From positions 1,483 through 65,482 of the forward strand of contig NZ_JAJHUO010000003.1 in the NCBI RefSeq assembly GCF_020859565.1: a stretch of 64,000 bases of DNA. Reading direction: 5' to 3'. The notes under the pieces were generated by a model. It was not told the DNA's origin and ran no database searches. It saw only the letters and a program-made list of their open reading frames with translations. Shown here one piece after another: positions 56,901-64,000 of this stretch (positions are counted from its first letter, which is position 1; each line of letters begins with the position of its first letter). Made by a program: the position numbers and the translations under genes. The stretch comes from Saccharothrix luteola (lineage in GTDB: Bacteria > Actinomycetota > Actinomycetes > Mycobacteriales > Pseudonocardiaceae).

Positions 56901-59874
56901 CGGCCGCCGCACCGTCGTGGACAGCCCCGACTCCGGCCGCACCGAGACCCGGTACGACCTGGCGGGCAACAAGACGGCGAAGGTCACGGCCAAGCTGCGG
57001 GCCGCGGGCAAGGCGGTCGAGTACGACTACGAGTACAACCGGCTGGCCGGCATCCGGTACCCGGTGTTCTCCGGCAACAACGTCACCTACACCTACGGCG
57101 GGCCGGGCGCGCCGGACAACGGCGCGGACCGCGTGGTGGCCGTCCGCGACGCGGCGGGCACCGTGACCCGCAAGTACGGCGCCCTGGGCGAGAAGACGAG
57201 CGAGACCCGCACGGTCACCGCGCTCACCACCCCGGCGCGGACCTACACCACCGGGTACCGGTACGACTCGTTCAACCGGGTGCTCGACCTGACCTACCCC
57301 GACGGCGAGGTGCTCACCTACGAGTACGACTCCGGCGGCCAGGTCACCCGCGCCACCGGGCGCAAGGCCGGGTTCGACTACCCGTACCTGGCCAGGCTCG
57401 ACTACGACAAGTTCGGCCAGCGGCTGCTCCAGGAGACCGGGACGGGCGTGCGCACCACGTTCGCCTACGACCCGGCCGACCGGCAGCTGAGCGCCCTGAA
57501 GTCGAGGCTGGCGGATGGGCACCAGTTCCAGGACATCAGCTACGAGTACGACAACGTGGGCAACGTCCTGTCCCTGACCAACACCGTGCCGCTGCCGCAC
57601 GGCAAGCCGATCGGCGGTCCGAGCAGGCAGACCTACGGCTACGACGACCTGTACCGGCTCACGTCGGCCACCGGCGAGTACAAGAACAAGGACAACAAGC
57701 TCGACCGGTACTCGATGACCCTGGGCTACGACTCCATCCACAACCTGACGGCCAAGAGCCAGCGGCACGAGATCCTGGTGCAGTCGGGCTCCACGTCCGC
57801 CCTGTCGCAGGGGACGACGACGTTGGCGGACGAGCCGGTCACCGACCCGGCGACCGGTGAGGCACTGCCACCGCTGGGGCCGATCGAGCCCGAGGACGAG
57901 CAGGTCTCGCAGACCGAGCCCGTGCCGGCCACGCAGCCCGCGTACGAGCCGGTCGCCTACTCGGTGCAGTCCGCGACGACGGCGCAGGAGCAGAAGAAGA
58001 CCACCTACGACTACGACTACGCCTACAACAGCGGGAAGCCGCACGCGCCCAGCGCGGTCGGTCCGGTCAACGAGTCCTACGACGCCAACGGCAACCTGGT
58101 CGACTCGGTCAACACCCTGCCGCCCGCGCCGGGCAAGCGGCGGCAGCTCGTGTGGGACGAGGAGAACCGGCTCGCCTGCAACCAGGACCACAGCCGCAAC
58201 AAGACCGTCGCCCAGCACCCGGACGCGTGCACCAGCCCGCAGCAACCGGCGACCGTCAGGTACGCGTACGACGACGAGGGCAACCGGGTCGTCAAGAACG
58301 CCGGACCACAGCACATCTACCCCAACCGGGCGTTCAGCGAGCGCAACGGCACGTCGTTCAAGCACGTGTTCGTCGGTGACACCCGGATCGCCACGAAGAC
58401 GGTCAAGACCGACTCCACCTACGAGAACCACCACTTCTACTTCCACGCCGACCACCTCGGCTCGTCGGGGTACGTCACCGACGAGCACGGCAACCTGACC
58501 GAGCACACCGAGTACTTCGCGTTCGGCGAGCCGTGGGTGCAGGAGCACCCGGCGCAGCCGACACCGGTCCCGTACCTGTACGGGTCGAAGGAGCTGGACG
58601 AGGAGACCGGCTTCTACTACTACGGGGCCCGCTACTACAACCCGCGCACGCAGGTCTGGCAGAGCCCGGACCCGATCATCGAGTCCTACCTCGACGGTGG
58701 GCCCGCCGGCGGCGTGCACCGGCCGGTCAACCTCGCGGCCTACACCTACGCCCACAACAACCCGGTGAAGTTCACCGACCCCGACGGTCGGTACGTGGAG
58801 AGCGCGTGGGACGCCATCAGCCTGGGGATCGGCGTGGCGAGCTTCGTGCAGAACGTCCGCGAGGGCAACGGGTGGGGCGCGGCCCTGGACGCCGTGGGCA
58901 TCGTCGCGGACGGCGCGGCGCTGGTGCTGCCCGTCGTGCCGGGCGGCGCGGGGGCACTGATCAAGGCCGGTCGCGCGGCCGAGAAGGGCGTGGAGGTGGT
59001 CCGGGCCGCCGACCGGGCACGGGACGCGGAACGGGCCGTCGAGGGCACGGTGGCCACGGCCCGTGCCGCGGACAAGGGCGGTGACGCGGCCAAGGCGGCG
59101 CGCAACACGTCGGTGCCGTGCGCGGTGCCCAACAGCTTCACGCCGGAGACACCGGTGCTGATGGCCGACGGCACGCGCAAGCCGATCAGCGAGGTGCAGG
59201 TCGGCGACCTCGTCCTGGCCACCGACCCGGAGACGGGCGTGGCGCAGGCCCGACCGGTGACCGACCTCATCGTCGGCGACGGCTCGAAGGACCTGGTCGA
59301 GATCACCGTCGACACGGGCGCCGGCAAGGGCGTCGTCATCGCCACCGACGGTCACCCGTTCTGGGCGGCCGACCTCGGGGCGTGGGTCGACGCGAAGGAC
59401 ATCCGGGTCGGGACGCTGCTGCGCACCGGCAGCGGCACCTACGTCCAGGTGGTCGCGGTCAGGGCGTGGACGCAGCAGCAGCGGGTGCACAACCTGACCG
59501 TCGACGGACTGCACACCTACCACGTGGCGGCGGGTGCGGTCGACGTCCTGGTGCACAACTGCGGTGGCCCCGTCATCCGCAACAAGCACCTGGCCGGTGG
59601 CAAGCACCCGAAGACCGGGGTCCCGTTCGACAAGAACGGCTTCCCGGACTTCTCCCAGTGGCGCCACCCGAAGGTCCCGGACGTGCGGATCAAGCTGACC
59701 GGCAACCGGAAGGTCGACGAGCGGCTGGCCAACGAGGCGGCCGGGCTGAAGAACACCCCGTCCGACTACACCTGGCACCACCACCAGGACAGTGGTCTGA
59801 TGCAGTTGATCCGCCGTGACGTCCACAACGCCACGGGTCACACGGGAGGGCACGCGTTGAAGCTGCATGAGTGA
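50953..59874 (+). CDS. SpvB/TcdB-like RHS polymorphic toxin with Hint and WHH nuclease tip
   Basis: This is a protein of about 2973 aa. A hydrophobic signal or anchor (VALLALLALIGVGL) opens it. A SpvB-like domain follows (SYPLEVPPGRAGMQPQL and NGWTGVGWDL, about 77-380), then FG-GAP/VCBS calcium repeats (DVNGDNLPDKVF, DVNGDGITDLV, DINGDGLPDKVF, DVNGDGLADRVF), a TcdB middle region, YD repeats and the RHS core (GARYYNPRTQVWQSPD). A Hint domain runs from about C2723 to VLVHNC at 2870. The 103-residue tip has HPKTGVPFDKNGFPDFSQW and TWHHHQDSGLMQL (H2942-2944) then VHNATGHTGG, the WHH-type HNH nuclease signature. I prefer ATG 50953 (GAGGGGA 6-7 bases upstream); ATG 50938 or 50899 are alternatives. 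It overlaps the SMI1 immunity gene by 8 bp. Confidence 0.9.
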   Translation: MFARAGLRRRPRSEGRAGVALLALLALIGVGLTPPELYNRVSPTSAGSGSVTAPDHPEGAAFNPNQLKGIKAADPTSGVNLVSAPSANNMGDARLSYPLEVPPGRAGMQPQLVVQYNSAGGNGWTGVGWDLAQAAITLDTRWGVPRYHAGLETETYLLNGEQLTPVAHRGELQARTAEKVFHTRVEGRFDRIVRHGDHPTNYWWEVVDREGTRSVFGGDQTSTLADASGNIATWALRETRDTNDNFVRYHSVRVEDAGVAGGSVPGATLYPAKITYTGHGDTEGRYSVTFTRDRDRGEPRRGDVQIEARSGFKRVTADLLRRVEVKVDDTLIRAYELEYRQGAFAKTLLGSVSQFDADNNRFNTHTFDYFDDIRDASGGYDAFDAAGNWAVADDDLGVDIRDGEASALSATTSTSAGGHLYVGYNPSSVSKSNSAGVKVGYNSGSSDGLLALADVNGDNLPDKVFRAGGGVFYRPNESGPDGQARFGDTPIRLTNLPGISTEKTRSGTVGVESYFGVAAQLDYVSTTTTSDRYFTDVNGDGITDLVNNGGVLFGHLDADGRPAYSADSADTGVPVGDGTASGTIVGDQTAEFERQVDAFPLLDGVRRWVAPFDGTVRVAGRVKLVQDTSPERQAYRSADGVRVAIQHQDTELWSQRIGPDDHIEFAPTGTDSIAVRKGEALFFRVQSVLDGRFDTVAWDPEVTYTGVPASTDVNGLANDTYLASRDFTLGGRPSVVVAPLTGTLHLSGDVTKSGPTTDDVTVVVTRNGSDVYSHTLARGGAGTASIDLDIPVTADDTLSWRLKVDSPVDAGTLRWVPRAHYTAAQGVDSVVDGAGNPTLVIHPPYDLDMYPVSTLTAPQASYTATQGGTVTVEPALTFDFAGQTPDTRVVFTVKKRGELLAKRVIDVVDGQVPDPASLRVTAEVAQGDELFFDFATLDTGLPARVTGQSASLSHDGTNFTAVPSALHASAEQGAFAQPYRGWGAVGYQGNRDRATKPIIRGDLVLDESYRDELPDGPTEDDVPGFTENPQVKQPRVVVFAPLPAQDRWAGADDNTWVSRDAASGSRLGLDTIDVVTDGDVAGAAAVSRRGRTQQISTTFGASIPGVPIGGGASVAKGRTTGQLDFLDLNGDRFPDVVGSAGVQYSDMTGGLGDTRGSVGGSVRESDSLAYGVNANAGSPARTSGNGRGEAAPSGNRNANTAKSGPEMPALGVGGNVGGGESDTGHDLIDINGDGLPDKVFDNGDAALNLGYSFAAREPWPGGPVNDGKTTSAGVNLGFNTNYYGFAGGVSAALGSSVTSATLLDVNGDGLADRVFANGDNPVGVAVNTGNGFGAPIPFRGSAGDVGKDENATLGGGVYFTFGFCFFFGCLVFNPGADVSTGIGRAEVALRDVNGDGYADHVRSTRDDELVVAANKTGRTNLLRTVSRPLGARIDLDYTRSGNTQDQPDSKWVLSRSAVHDGHPGDGQDVQLSTFRYEAGRYDRLEREFLGYGKVVAEQRDAGSGDALLRALTSEYRTDSYYLRGLLTRSATADPSGALFQETVNTYQLRDVATGGAANPKATTARVFPLLARVDKHYHEGQANPGKSTYTEMSYDEHGNLVRSFDAADSGPGDDVEAEFGYTSSIQACRDRNIVGVANLVREHGAAPRTLMRHRESTLDCTTGDVLAVREILPDGSAAVSDLTYHDNGNLRTITGPANKNGQRYRQEYGYDTVVGVHVESIRDSFGYESSATHDLRFGLPDLTVDENRQSLRMSYDSVGRVDEVVGPYEIGSGRATIDFEYHPEAAVPYAVTRHLDRTATGVRDDTLDTVQFADGLARPVQSKQDGSVADTAGSAPADVMVVSGRVAFDPLGRVVEQYYPVTEPKGAGNTEFNATYDAVAPTRLSYDVVDRSVKSVLPDGTSNELAYGFGADRSGETRFRTIATDANGKQRRTYTDVRVLTTAVQEFNAGTAIWTSYGYDPMGQLTGVVDDKGNTTRAEYDNFGRRTVVDSPDSGRTETRYDLAGNKTAKVTAKLRAAGKAVEYDYEYNRLAGIRYPVFSGNNVTYTYGGPGAPDNGADRVVAVRDAAGTVTRKYGALGEKTSETRTVTALTTPARTYTTGYRYDSFNRVLDLTYPDGEVLTYEYDSGGQVTRATGRKAGFDYPYLARLDYDKFGQRLLQETGTGVRTTFAYDPADRQLSALKSRLADGHQFQDISYEYDNVGNVLSLTNTVPLPHGKPIGGPSRQTYGYDDLYRLTSATGEYKNKDNKLDRYSMTLGYDSIHNLTAKSQRHEILVQSGSTSALSQGTTTLADEPVTDPATGEALPPLGPIEPEDEQVSQTEPVPATQPAYEPVAYSVQSATTAQEQKKTTYDYDYAYNSGKPHAPSAVGPVNESYDANGNLVDSVNTLPPAPGKRRQLVWDEENRLACNQDHSRNKTVAQHPDACTSPQQPATVRYAYDDEGNRVVKNAGPQHIYPNRAFSERNGTSFKHVFVGDTRIATKTVKTDSTYENHHFYFHADHLGSSGYVTDEHGNLTEHTEYFAFGEPWVQEHPAQPTPVPYLYGSKELDEETGFYYYGARYYNPRTQVWQSPDPIIESYLDGGPAGGVHRPVNLAAYTYAHNNPVKFTDPDGRYVESAWDAISLGIGVASFVQNVREGNGWGAALDAVGIVADGAALVLPVVPGGAGALIKAGRAAEKGVEVVRAADRARDAERAVEGTVATARAADKGGDAAKAARNTSVPCAVPNSFTPETPVLMADGTRKPISEVQVGDLVLATDPETGVAQARPVTDLIVGDGSKDLVEITVDTGAGKGVVIATDGHPFWAADLGAWVDAKDIRVGTLLRTGSGTYVQVVAVRAWTQQQRVHNLTVDGLHTYHVAAGAVDVLVHNCGGPVIRNKHLAGGKHPKTGVPFDKNGFPDFSQWRHPKVPDVRIKLTGNRKVDERLANEAAGLKNTPSDYTWHHHQDSGLMQLIRRDVHNATGHTGGHALKLHE

Positions 59875-60343
59875 GTCGTTCTTCGAGGAGGACCCGTACT
59901 ACACGGGTCCTCCTCTGACCGACGGGATGGTCCGCGCGGCGGAGGCCCACCTGGGCCTCCGGCTCCCGCGGACCTACCTCGCGTTGCTGGCGCAGCGCAA
60001 CGGCGGCACCCCGCGCCGCCGTTGCCTGCGCACGCCGTTCCCGACGTCGTGGGCCCCGGACCACTTCGAGATCCGCGGCCTGCGCGGCCTTGGCGGCCCC
60101 TGGGGCATCGATTCGGAGGACCTGGGCAGCCGGTACCTGGTGGGGGAGTGGGGCTACCCGGACATCGGGGTGGTCATCTGCGACACCCCGTCGGGGGGCC
60201 ATGACACCGTGATGCTCGACTACTCCGAGTGCGGCCCGACCGGTGAGCCCGCAGTGGCCTACGTCGACGAGGACCGCGTGCCTCGTCGGGTCGCCGCCAC
60301 GTTCGAGCGATTCGTCGCCGCGCTCGAGGACTGCCCGGACTGA
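59867..60343 (+). CDS. SMI1/KNR4-family immunity protein
   Basis: This is a 158-aa acidic cytoplasmic protein. The SMI1/KNR4 pattern is clear: AEAHLGLRLPRTYLALLAQR followed by NGG, then the DTPSGGHDTVMLDYSECGP segment and a C-terminal FERFVAALED helix. Members are common immunity proteins for nuclease toxins. The ATG lies inside the last codons of the WHH nuclease gene, so the antidote is made by the same transcript with coupled translation. Confidence 0.9.
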   Translation: MSESFFEEDPYYTGPPLTDGMVRAAEAHLGLRLPRTYLALLAQRNGGTPRRRCLRTPFPTSWAPDHFEIRGLRGLGGPWGIDSEDLGSRYLVGEWGYPDIGVVICDTPSGGHDTVMLDYSECGPTGEPAVAYVDEDRVPRRVAATFERFVAALEDCPD

Positions 60344-60503
60344 CCGCGCCGGACCGGTGGGGTGCGCGGTGACCCACAGCGATGGCCTCACGCGGCACAG
60401 GTCCCACGATCGGGCGACGTCGGGGGACGGCGGCGACGGGTTCACCTAGTCTGGTTGGACGAGCTTTCCGCCACTCCGCGATCCCCGGTGTGGAGGTGAT
60501 GTC

Positions 60504-61133
60504 GTGGGCCGCACCATGATCCGGAGCAACCTGGTGTTCGCGGCGCTGGTCGCGTCGGCCATCGCGTGCGGCGACGGCGGATCGACCGGGGGCGCCACGT
60601 CCGCGGCGACGCCCGTCCCGGCCACCCTGACCGTGCCGGGCAGGCCGTCCGACCAGGTCACGGACGTCGCCGCGGTCGGGCTGAGCAGGGAGCAGCTGGC
60701 CGAGATCGAGCGGGCGTGCGAGCAGGTCGAAGGCATTCCGGGGATCTCCGACAAGTGCATCGACAGCATCGCGGACGTGGCGGTGCTCCCCTCCCCTCCG
60801 GTCGCGGGAGCCACCACCTCGCCGTCGTCCCAGCCGCCGTGCCACCAACCGCCCTGCGTGATCATGGGTCTGGTGGCGGGCGAAAAGGAGATCGGCGTGG
60901 TCAAGATCTGGGACCCCGGTCCCGGGAGCACCATCTGCCGGCGGCGGGCGGACCTGTGCAGCGGCGCCACGGTCGCGGCGCGGTCGATAGTGGCGCCGAC
61001 GTCCACGACGACGATTCCTCCGACGACCTCGACGACGACCAGGACCACCGGCCGTCCACCGACCACGGGCACCGGGACGGGCACGCCGTCGTGGCCCAGT
61101 CCGACGCCGCCGCCCCGGACGACCGGCTCGTGA
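60504..61133 (+). CDS. Secreted lipoprotein with Thr/Pro-rich tail
   Basis: This is a 209-aa protein with a lipoprotein signal (lipobox ASAIACGD, Cys at about residue 22). The middle region has paired CHQPPC and CRRRADLC segments that may form disulfides, and the last 45 residues are a Thr/Pro/Gly-rich wall-spanning type tail. I do not recognise a family. The GTG at 60504 follows GGAGGTGAT; ATG 60516 is an alternative. It overlaps the next gene as GTGA, so the pair is coupled. Confidence 0.65.
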   Translation: MGRTMIRSNLVFAALVASAIACGDGGSTGGATSAATPVPATLTVPGRPSDQVTDVAAVGLSREQLAEIERACEQVEGIPGISDKCIDSIADVAVLPSPPVAGATTSPSSQPPCHQPPCVIMGLVAGEKEIGVVKIWDPGPGSTICRRRADLCSGATVAARSIVAPTSTTTIPPTTSTTTRTTGRPPTTGTGTGTPSWPSPTPPPRTTGS

Positions 61134-62011
61134 GCACGGCGCCGCCGGGGGAGGAGCGCTCGTTCTGGCGCCTGTCCGTCGACCTGCTGGTGCTGCTCGG
61201 ACCGGCGGGCGCCGTCGGCGCGCTGCTCTACTACTTCGGCTACGTCAGCGCCGGGACGTTCTACTCCTACTTCGGGGTGAGCCTGAGCGTCCTGGACCTC
61301 CAGCCGACGGACTACCTGATCATCAGCCCGAACCTGCTCTTCCGGTCGCTCATCACGGTGCTGCTGGTGGCCGCCGCCGTCGTGACCCTGCACCTGGCGC
61401 TGCGGGCCGTGCTGGCCCGGTGGGGCCGGTGCGCCCGCTGGGTCCTCCTGGTCCTGGTGGTGGCCGTCATCGCGCTGGCGGAGGTCGGCCTGAGCGGGCT
61501 GTTCGGGCAGCCGCGCGGGCTGGTGGCGCCGCTCTCGCTGGCCGCGGCGGGGCTGCTGGTCGACTACGGCGCGTGGCTGGCGGACCGCTACGCGGTCCTG
61601 TCGGAGGGGGCGCGGGGCGTGGTGCGGTCGGGAGTGGTGCTCCGGCGGGGTGTGCTGCTCGCGCTGGTGGTGACGGCGGTCTTCTGGGCGGTGACGAACA
61701 TCGCGCAGTCGCGAGGGCTGGAGGCCGCGCGACTGCGCGAGCTGTCGTTGCCGCTCCAGGCCCAGGCGGTGGTCTACAGCCGGGACGACCTGCACCTGTC
61801 CGGGCCGGGTGTGAGCGCGACCCCGTTGACGGGGGAGGCCAGTGCCTACCGGTTCCGCTACAACGGCCTGCGACCGCTGCTGTACGCCAACAGCCGCTGG
61901 TTCCTGCTGCCGGTGGGGTGGCGTCGGGAGAAGGTGGCCACGGTCGTCGTGCTGCAAGAGGACCCGGAGCGCGTGCGGGTGGACCTGGCGCCGGGGTTCA
62001 TCTCGGGGTGA
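61130..62011 (+). CDS. Membrane protein of unknown function
   Basis: This is a 293-aa protein with five probable transmembrane helices in the first 200 residues and an approximately 85-residue extracytoplasmic C-terminal domain (LSLPLQAQAVVYSRDDLHL onward). No known motif is visible. It is coupled by a GTGA overlap to the upstream lipoprotein, so the two may form a surface complex. An earlier in-frame GTG (about 61091) would lie inside the lipoprotein gene and is less likely. Confidence 0.7.
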   Translation: MSTAPPGEERSFWRLSVDLLVLLGPAGAVGALLYYFGYVSAGTFYSYFGVSLSVLDLQPTDYLIISPNLLFRSLITVLLVAAAVVTLHLALRAVLARWGRCARWVLLVLVVAVIALAEVGLSGLFGQPRGLVAPLSLAAAGLLVDYGAWLADRYAVLSEGARGVVRSGVVLRRGVLLALVVTAVFWAVTNIAQSRGLEAARLRELSLPLQAQAVVYSRDDLHLSGPGVSATPLTGEASAYRFRYNGLRPLLYANSRWFLLPVGWRREKVATVVVLQEDPERVRVDLAPGFISG

Positions 62012-62048
62012 GCCGGTCGCGGTGCACGGCGCTGCCCGGCGGTCAGGC

Positions 62049-62534
62049 TCATGCCTGCATGCAGTCGAGCCAGGACTGGGCGGTGACGACGATCTCGGTC
62101 GGGGCGGTTTCGGTCACGGTGCCGTCCGACACCCGGATCTTCGCGTCGTACACGCCCAGCGGAACCGACACCGGGCCGTCCACGAGGATCCACCCGTTGA
62201 TCGTCGTCGCGCCGTCGTCCGGGTCGGGGTGGTTGGAACCCGGCGGGAGGTGGCTTTCCGTGGCGGTCCAGCCCGGGGGCAGGCCGTGCATTCCGAAGTA
62301 GAGGTTCGTGGACCAGGTCCCGGTCACCGCGAAGATGAAGTAGGACCGGTGGACCTGGTCGCCGGAACCGTGCTGGACGCACATCCGCTGCGGGTCGCCC
62401 CAGTCCTGCAGGTGCCAGGTGTGGGCTTGTGGGGTCGTCTCCGCCGACGCGGCGGCCACCGGGCCGGCCAGGGGCGGCGCCAGTGCCGCGACGAGGGTGA
62501 GCACCGGTCCGACGGCCCGGGAAGTCGATCTCAC
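62049..62534 (-). CDS. Small secreted protein (DUF5980-like)
   Basis: This is a 161-aa exported protein with a signal peptide cut near residue 31 (ASAETTPQ) and a beta-rich mature domain with one disulfide candidate (C52 and the near-terminal C158 in WLDCMQA). The text TWHLQDWGDPQRMCVQHGSG resembles DUF5980 proteins known from actinomycetes, with no known function. The GTG at 62534 has AGGAGG at a 7-9-base distance. It is convergent with the membrane protein gene across 37 bp. Confidence 0.75.
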   Translation of the reverse strand: MRSTSRAVGPVLTLVAALAPPLAGPVAAASAETTPQAHTWHLQDWGDPQRMCVQHGSGDQVHRSYFIFAVTGTWSTNLYFGMHGLPPGWTATESHLPPGSNHPDPDDGATTINGWILVDGPVSVPLGVYDAKIRVSDGTVTETAPTEIVVTAQSWLDCMQA

Positions 62535-62681
62535 TGAATGCCTCCTGAACTGGTGCGGGAATGTCGTTGATGAATCTAGCGACCAGTTCTCAGAGTTCGC
62601 TGATCTCCGACTCGTCGGGTGGGGGCGTGCAATTCCAAGATCGCCCTGGGGCGCAGCGGCACGCCGAGCCCGGTCATCACG

Positions 62682-63338
62682 TCACCGCCGCGCGACGTCG
62701 TGGTACCCGTGGACGGCCCGTGCGACCCGCAGCGGCACGCCCGCCCGCACGTCGGCGAGCACCCTGGCCTCCACGTCGGCCACCCGCGTGACGGTGTCGA
62801 CCACCTCCGCCACGAGGTCGGCCGGCACGACGACGACACCGCTGCCGTCGGCGGTGACGAGATCGCCGGGGCGCACGGTGATCCGGTCGCCGTCGGCGCC
62901 GATGGTCACCGGCTGCTGCGCGGCCACCATGCGCGCGCGGTTCTTGCCGGACCGCATGAACGCGCCGCGCGCCCACACCGAGTAGTCGAGCGCGCGGATG
63001 CCGTCGACGTCGCGGCAGTAGCCGTCGATCACGGTCCCGGCGACGCCCCTGGCCACCGCGACCTCGGCGAGGATGTCGCCCCACACCGTGCAGTGCGAGC
63101 CGTCGTTGGCGAGCACGACGACCGAACCCGGCGGCACGTCGTCGATGTAGTCCGCGGCGGCGGCGCGCTCGCCCTCGGCCACCGGCTCGAAGCCGACGGT
63201 GAACGCGGGGCCGACGACCACTCCGGAGCCGGATTGGCGCGTGGCGCCCCACAACGCGCCCGACACGCCCAGGAGGTCCAGCGCGTCACTGACCGCCGAC
63301 GTGCCGAACGCCGCGAGCTCACGGCCACTGTCCGTCAT
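62682..63338 (-). CDS. RraA-like / HMG-aldolase-type protein
   Basis: This is a 218-aa protein with the RraA fold. The motif block is DGYCRDVDGIRALDYSVWA (G-x-RD), and SVVVLANDGSHCTVWGDILA supplies the metal/substrate-loop region. Members include RNase E regulators and 4-hydroxy-4-methyl-2-oxoglutarate / oxaloacetate decarboxylase-type aldolases; in actinobacteria, which lack the RraA-regulated degradosome of E. coli, the metabolic role is more likely. The ATG overlaps the stop of the upstream ATP-grasp-like gene (ATGA), so the two proteins probably work in one pathway. Confidence 0.85.
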   Translation of the reverse strand: MTDSGRELAAFGTSAVSDALDLLGVSGALWGATRQSGSGVVVGPAFTVGFEPVAEGERAAAADYIDDVPPGSVVVLANDGSHCTVWGDILAEVAVARGVAGTVIDGYCRDVDGIRALDYSVWARGAFMRSGKNRARMVAAQQPVTIGADGDRITVRPGDLVTADGSGVVVVPADLVAEVVDTVTRVADVEARVLADVRAGVPLRVARAVHGYHDVARR

Positions 63339-64000
63339 GAGCCGCCGCCGATCACGTGCACAGCCAACTTCTGGCCTCCTTGGAAGACGTTGACCTTGGT
63401 GTTGCGGCTCGCCTTGGCCCCGAACCCGGCGACCCGGCCGCCGAACAGGTACGTGTCCAGGCTGATCGGCATGGCCTGCACCTGGTCCGAGCCGGCCCGC
63501 ACGACGGGGTAGCCGGCCGGCGCCACCCGCCGCTGCACGAGATGCCCCGCGCGCAGCCCCGCGGCGACGGCGTCGCGCCACGCGTCCGGAGCGCAGTCGT
63601 GGCCGATGGTCACGCCGTCGCCCCTGATGTCGTACGGCTGCTTGAGCACGAACTCGCGCGGGTCGGCGAGCAGCCGGTCGGCCAGCGGTCCGCCGTCGTC
63701 GTCGACCGCGTCCGGGGTGAGCTTGCGCGACCACGGCAGCAACCCGTCGACCAGCGCCCGTTCCCCGGCGGTGAACAGGTCGGCGAACTCGGGCTGCTGC
63801 ACGAACGCCAGCGCCAGCTTGTTCTCCGCGACGTACCGCGCGCCGAACGGGTTCACGTGCACCATCGCGGTGTCCCGCACGGCGCATGCCCACCGGTCGA
63901 CGAACGCCGGGTCGGCGCAGTACGCGAGCCACGACACCGTGTTGACCTTGTTCCAGCACAGGTCGACGACCTTGCCGTCGAACCGCGCCCGGTCACCGTC
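63335..64000 (-). CDS. ATP-grasp-like ligase, 5' part beyond window
   Basis: Only the C-terminal 221 residues are in the window; the frame stays open to 64000. Visible blocks are DLCWNKVNTVSWLAY, VHVNPFGARYVAENKLAL, LLPWSRKL, FVLKQPYDIRGDGVTIG and QAMPISLDTYLFGG with NTKVNVFQGGQKLAVHVIGG at the end. The Lys/Asp/Asn pattern resembles circularly permuted ATP-grasp enzymes that form amide or ester bonds, but I could not see the N-terminal half, so the call is tentative. It is coupled to the RraA-like gene. Confidence 0.5.
   Translation of the reverse strand, partial: DGDRARFDGKVVDLCWNKVNTVSWLAYCADPAFVDRWACAVRDTAMVHVNPFGARYVAENKLALAFVQQPEFADLFTAGERALVDGLLPWSRKLTPDAVDDDGGPLADRLLADPREFVLKQPYDIRGDGVTIGHDCAPDAWRDAVAAGLRAGHLVQRRVAPAGYPVVRAGSDQVQAMPISLDTYLFGGRVAGFGAKASRNTKVNVFQGGQKLAVHVIGGGS

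Noticed and set aside
50971..59868. 2965-codon open frame on the minus strand opposite the second RHS gene
   Set aside because: Same reason: low-complexity composition mirrors sense codons. Nothing protein-like apart from its length.

Overview
The window is about 64 kb of very GC-rich actinobacterial chromosome. Strong third-position GC, frequent GTG/TTG starts, several probably leaderless starts, a glnX-glnH-pknG locus and recurrent TCCA(Y)(W)GTGGA-type palindromes all suggest a Pseudonocardiales filamentous actinomycete (Saccharothrix/Lentzea/Actinosynnema-like). The genus is an inference; no rRNA or tRNA is present to test it.

Layout. (1) 1-8.9 kb: amino-acid-sensing and PknG kinase locus. 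glnX-glnH face a convergent operon of a trypsin-like protease with a degenerate NTPase-like region, pknG and a vWA/zinc-ribbon protein, plus a membrane protein. (2) 9.0-12.4 kb: class F-type sortase with an excalibur protein, then a secreted DNRLRE-type protein that ends in a G/C-tract hairpin, probably poorly resolved. (3) 12.7-13.2 kb: a shredded NmrA-family pseudogene. (4) 13.3-29.9 kb: a candidate biosynthetic gene cluster. It holds a 25-residue ORF coupled to a stand-alone condensation-domain enzyme, P450 plus macrolide-type glycosyltransferase, a second P450, a TauD-type dioxygenase and an O-methyltransferase. A tight five-gene terpenoid operon follows (prenyl diphosphate synthase, UbiA prenyltransferase, squalene-hopene-cyclase-like protein without DxDD, FAD monooxygenase, PLP aminotransferase), then a DegT/EryC1 aminotransferase and a DrrAB-type ABC exporter. 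No PKS or NRPS module is visible, so the scaffold is probably terpenoid or meroterpenoid.

(5) 30.0-39.3 kb: secreted polymer-degradation island. It has a DUF6807 pseudogene, a CBM-GH53 galactanase, two LCC/TfCut2-like polyester hydrolases with different binding modules (CBM13, CBM2), a mosaic of three broken CAZyme/esterase genes, a PaaX-like regulator and an orphan family-5 substrate-binding lipoprotein. Several operators and hairpin terminators can be read here.

(6) 40.0-60.3 kb: two giant RHS/YD-repeat polymorphic toxins (3360 and about 2973 aa). Each ends in a Hint autoprocessing domain and a toxin tip, followed at once by an immunity gene. The first tip has a cytidine-deaminase-like HxE...CxxxC pattern; the second is a WHH-type HNH nuclease with a SMI1/KNR4 immunity protein. 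(7) 60.5-64 kb: lipoprotein plus membrane protein pair, a secreted DUF5980-like protein, and an RraA-like protein coupled to a partial ATP-grasp-like gene.

No CRISPR array, tRNA, rRNA, transposase or origin was seen. The very long open frames opposite the RHS genes are GC-skew shadows.
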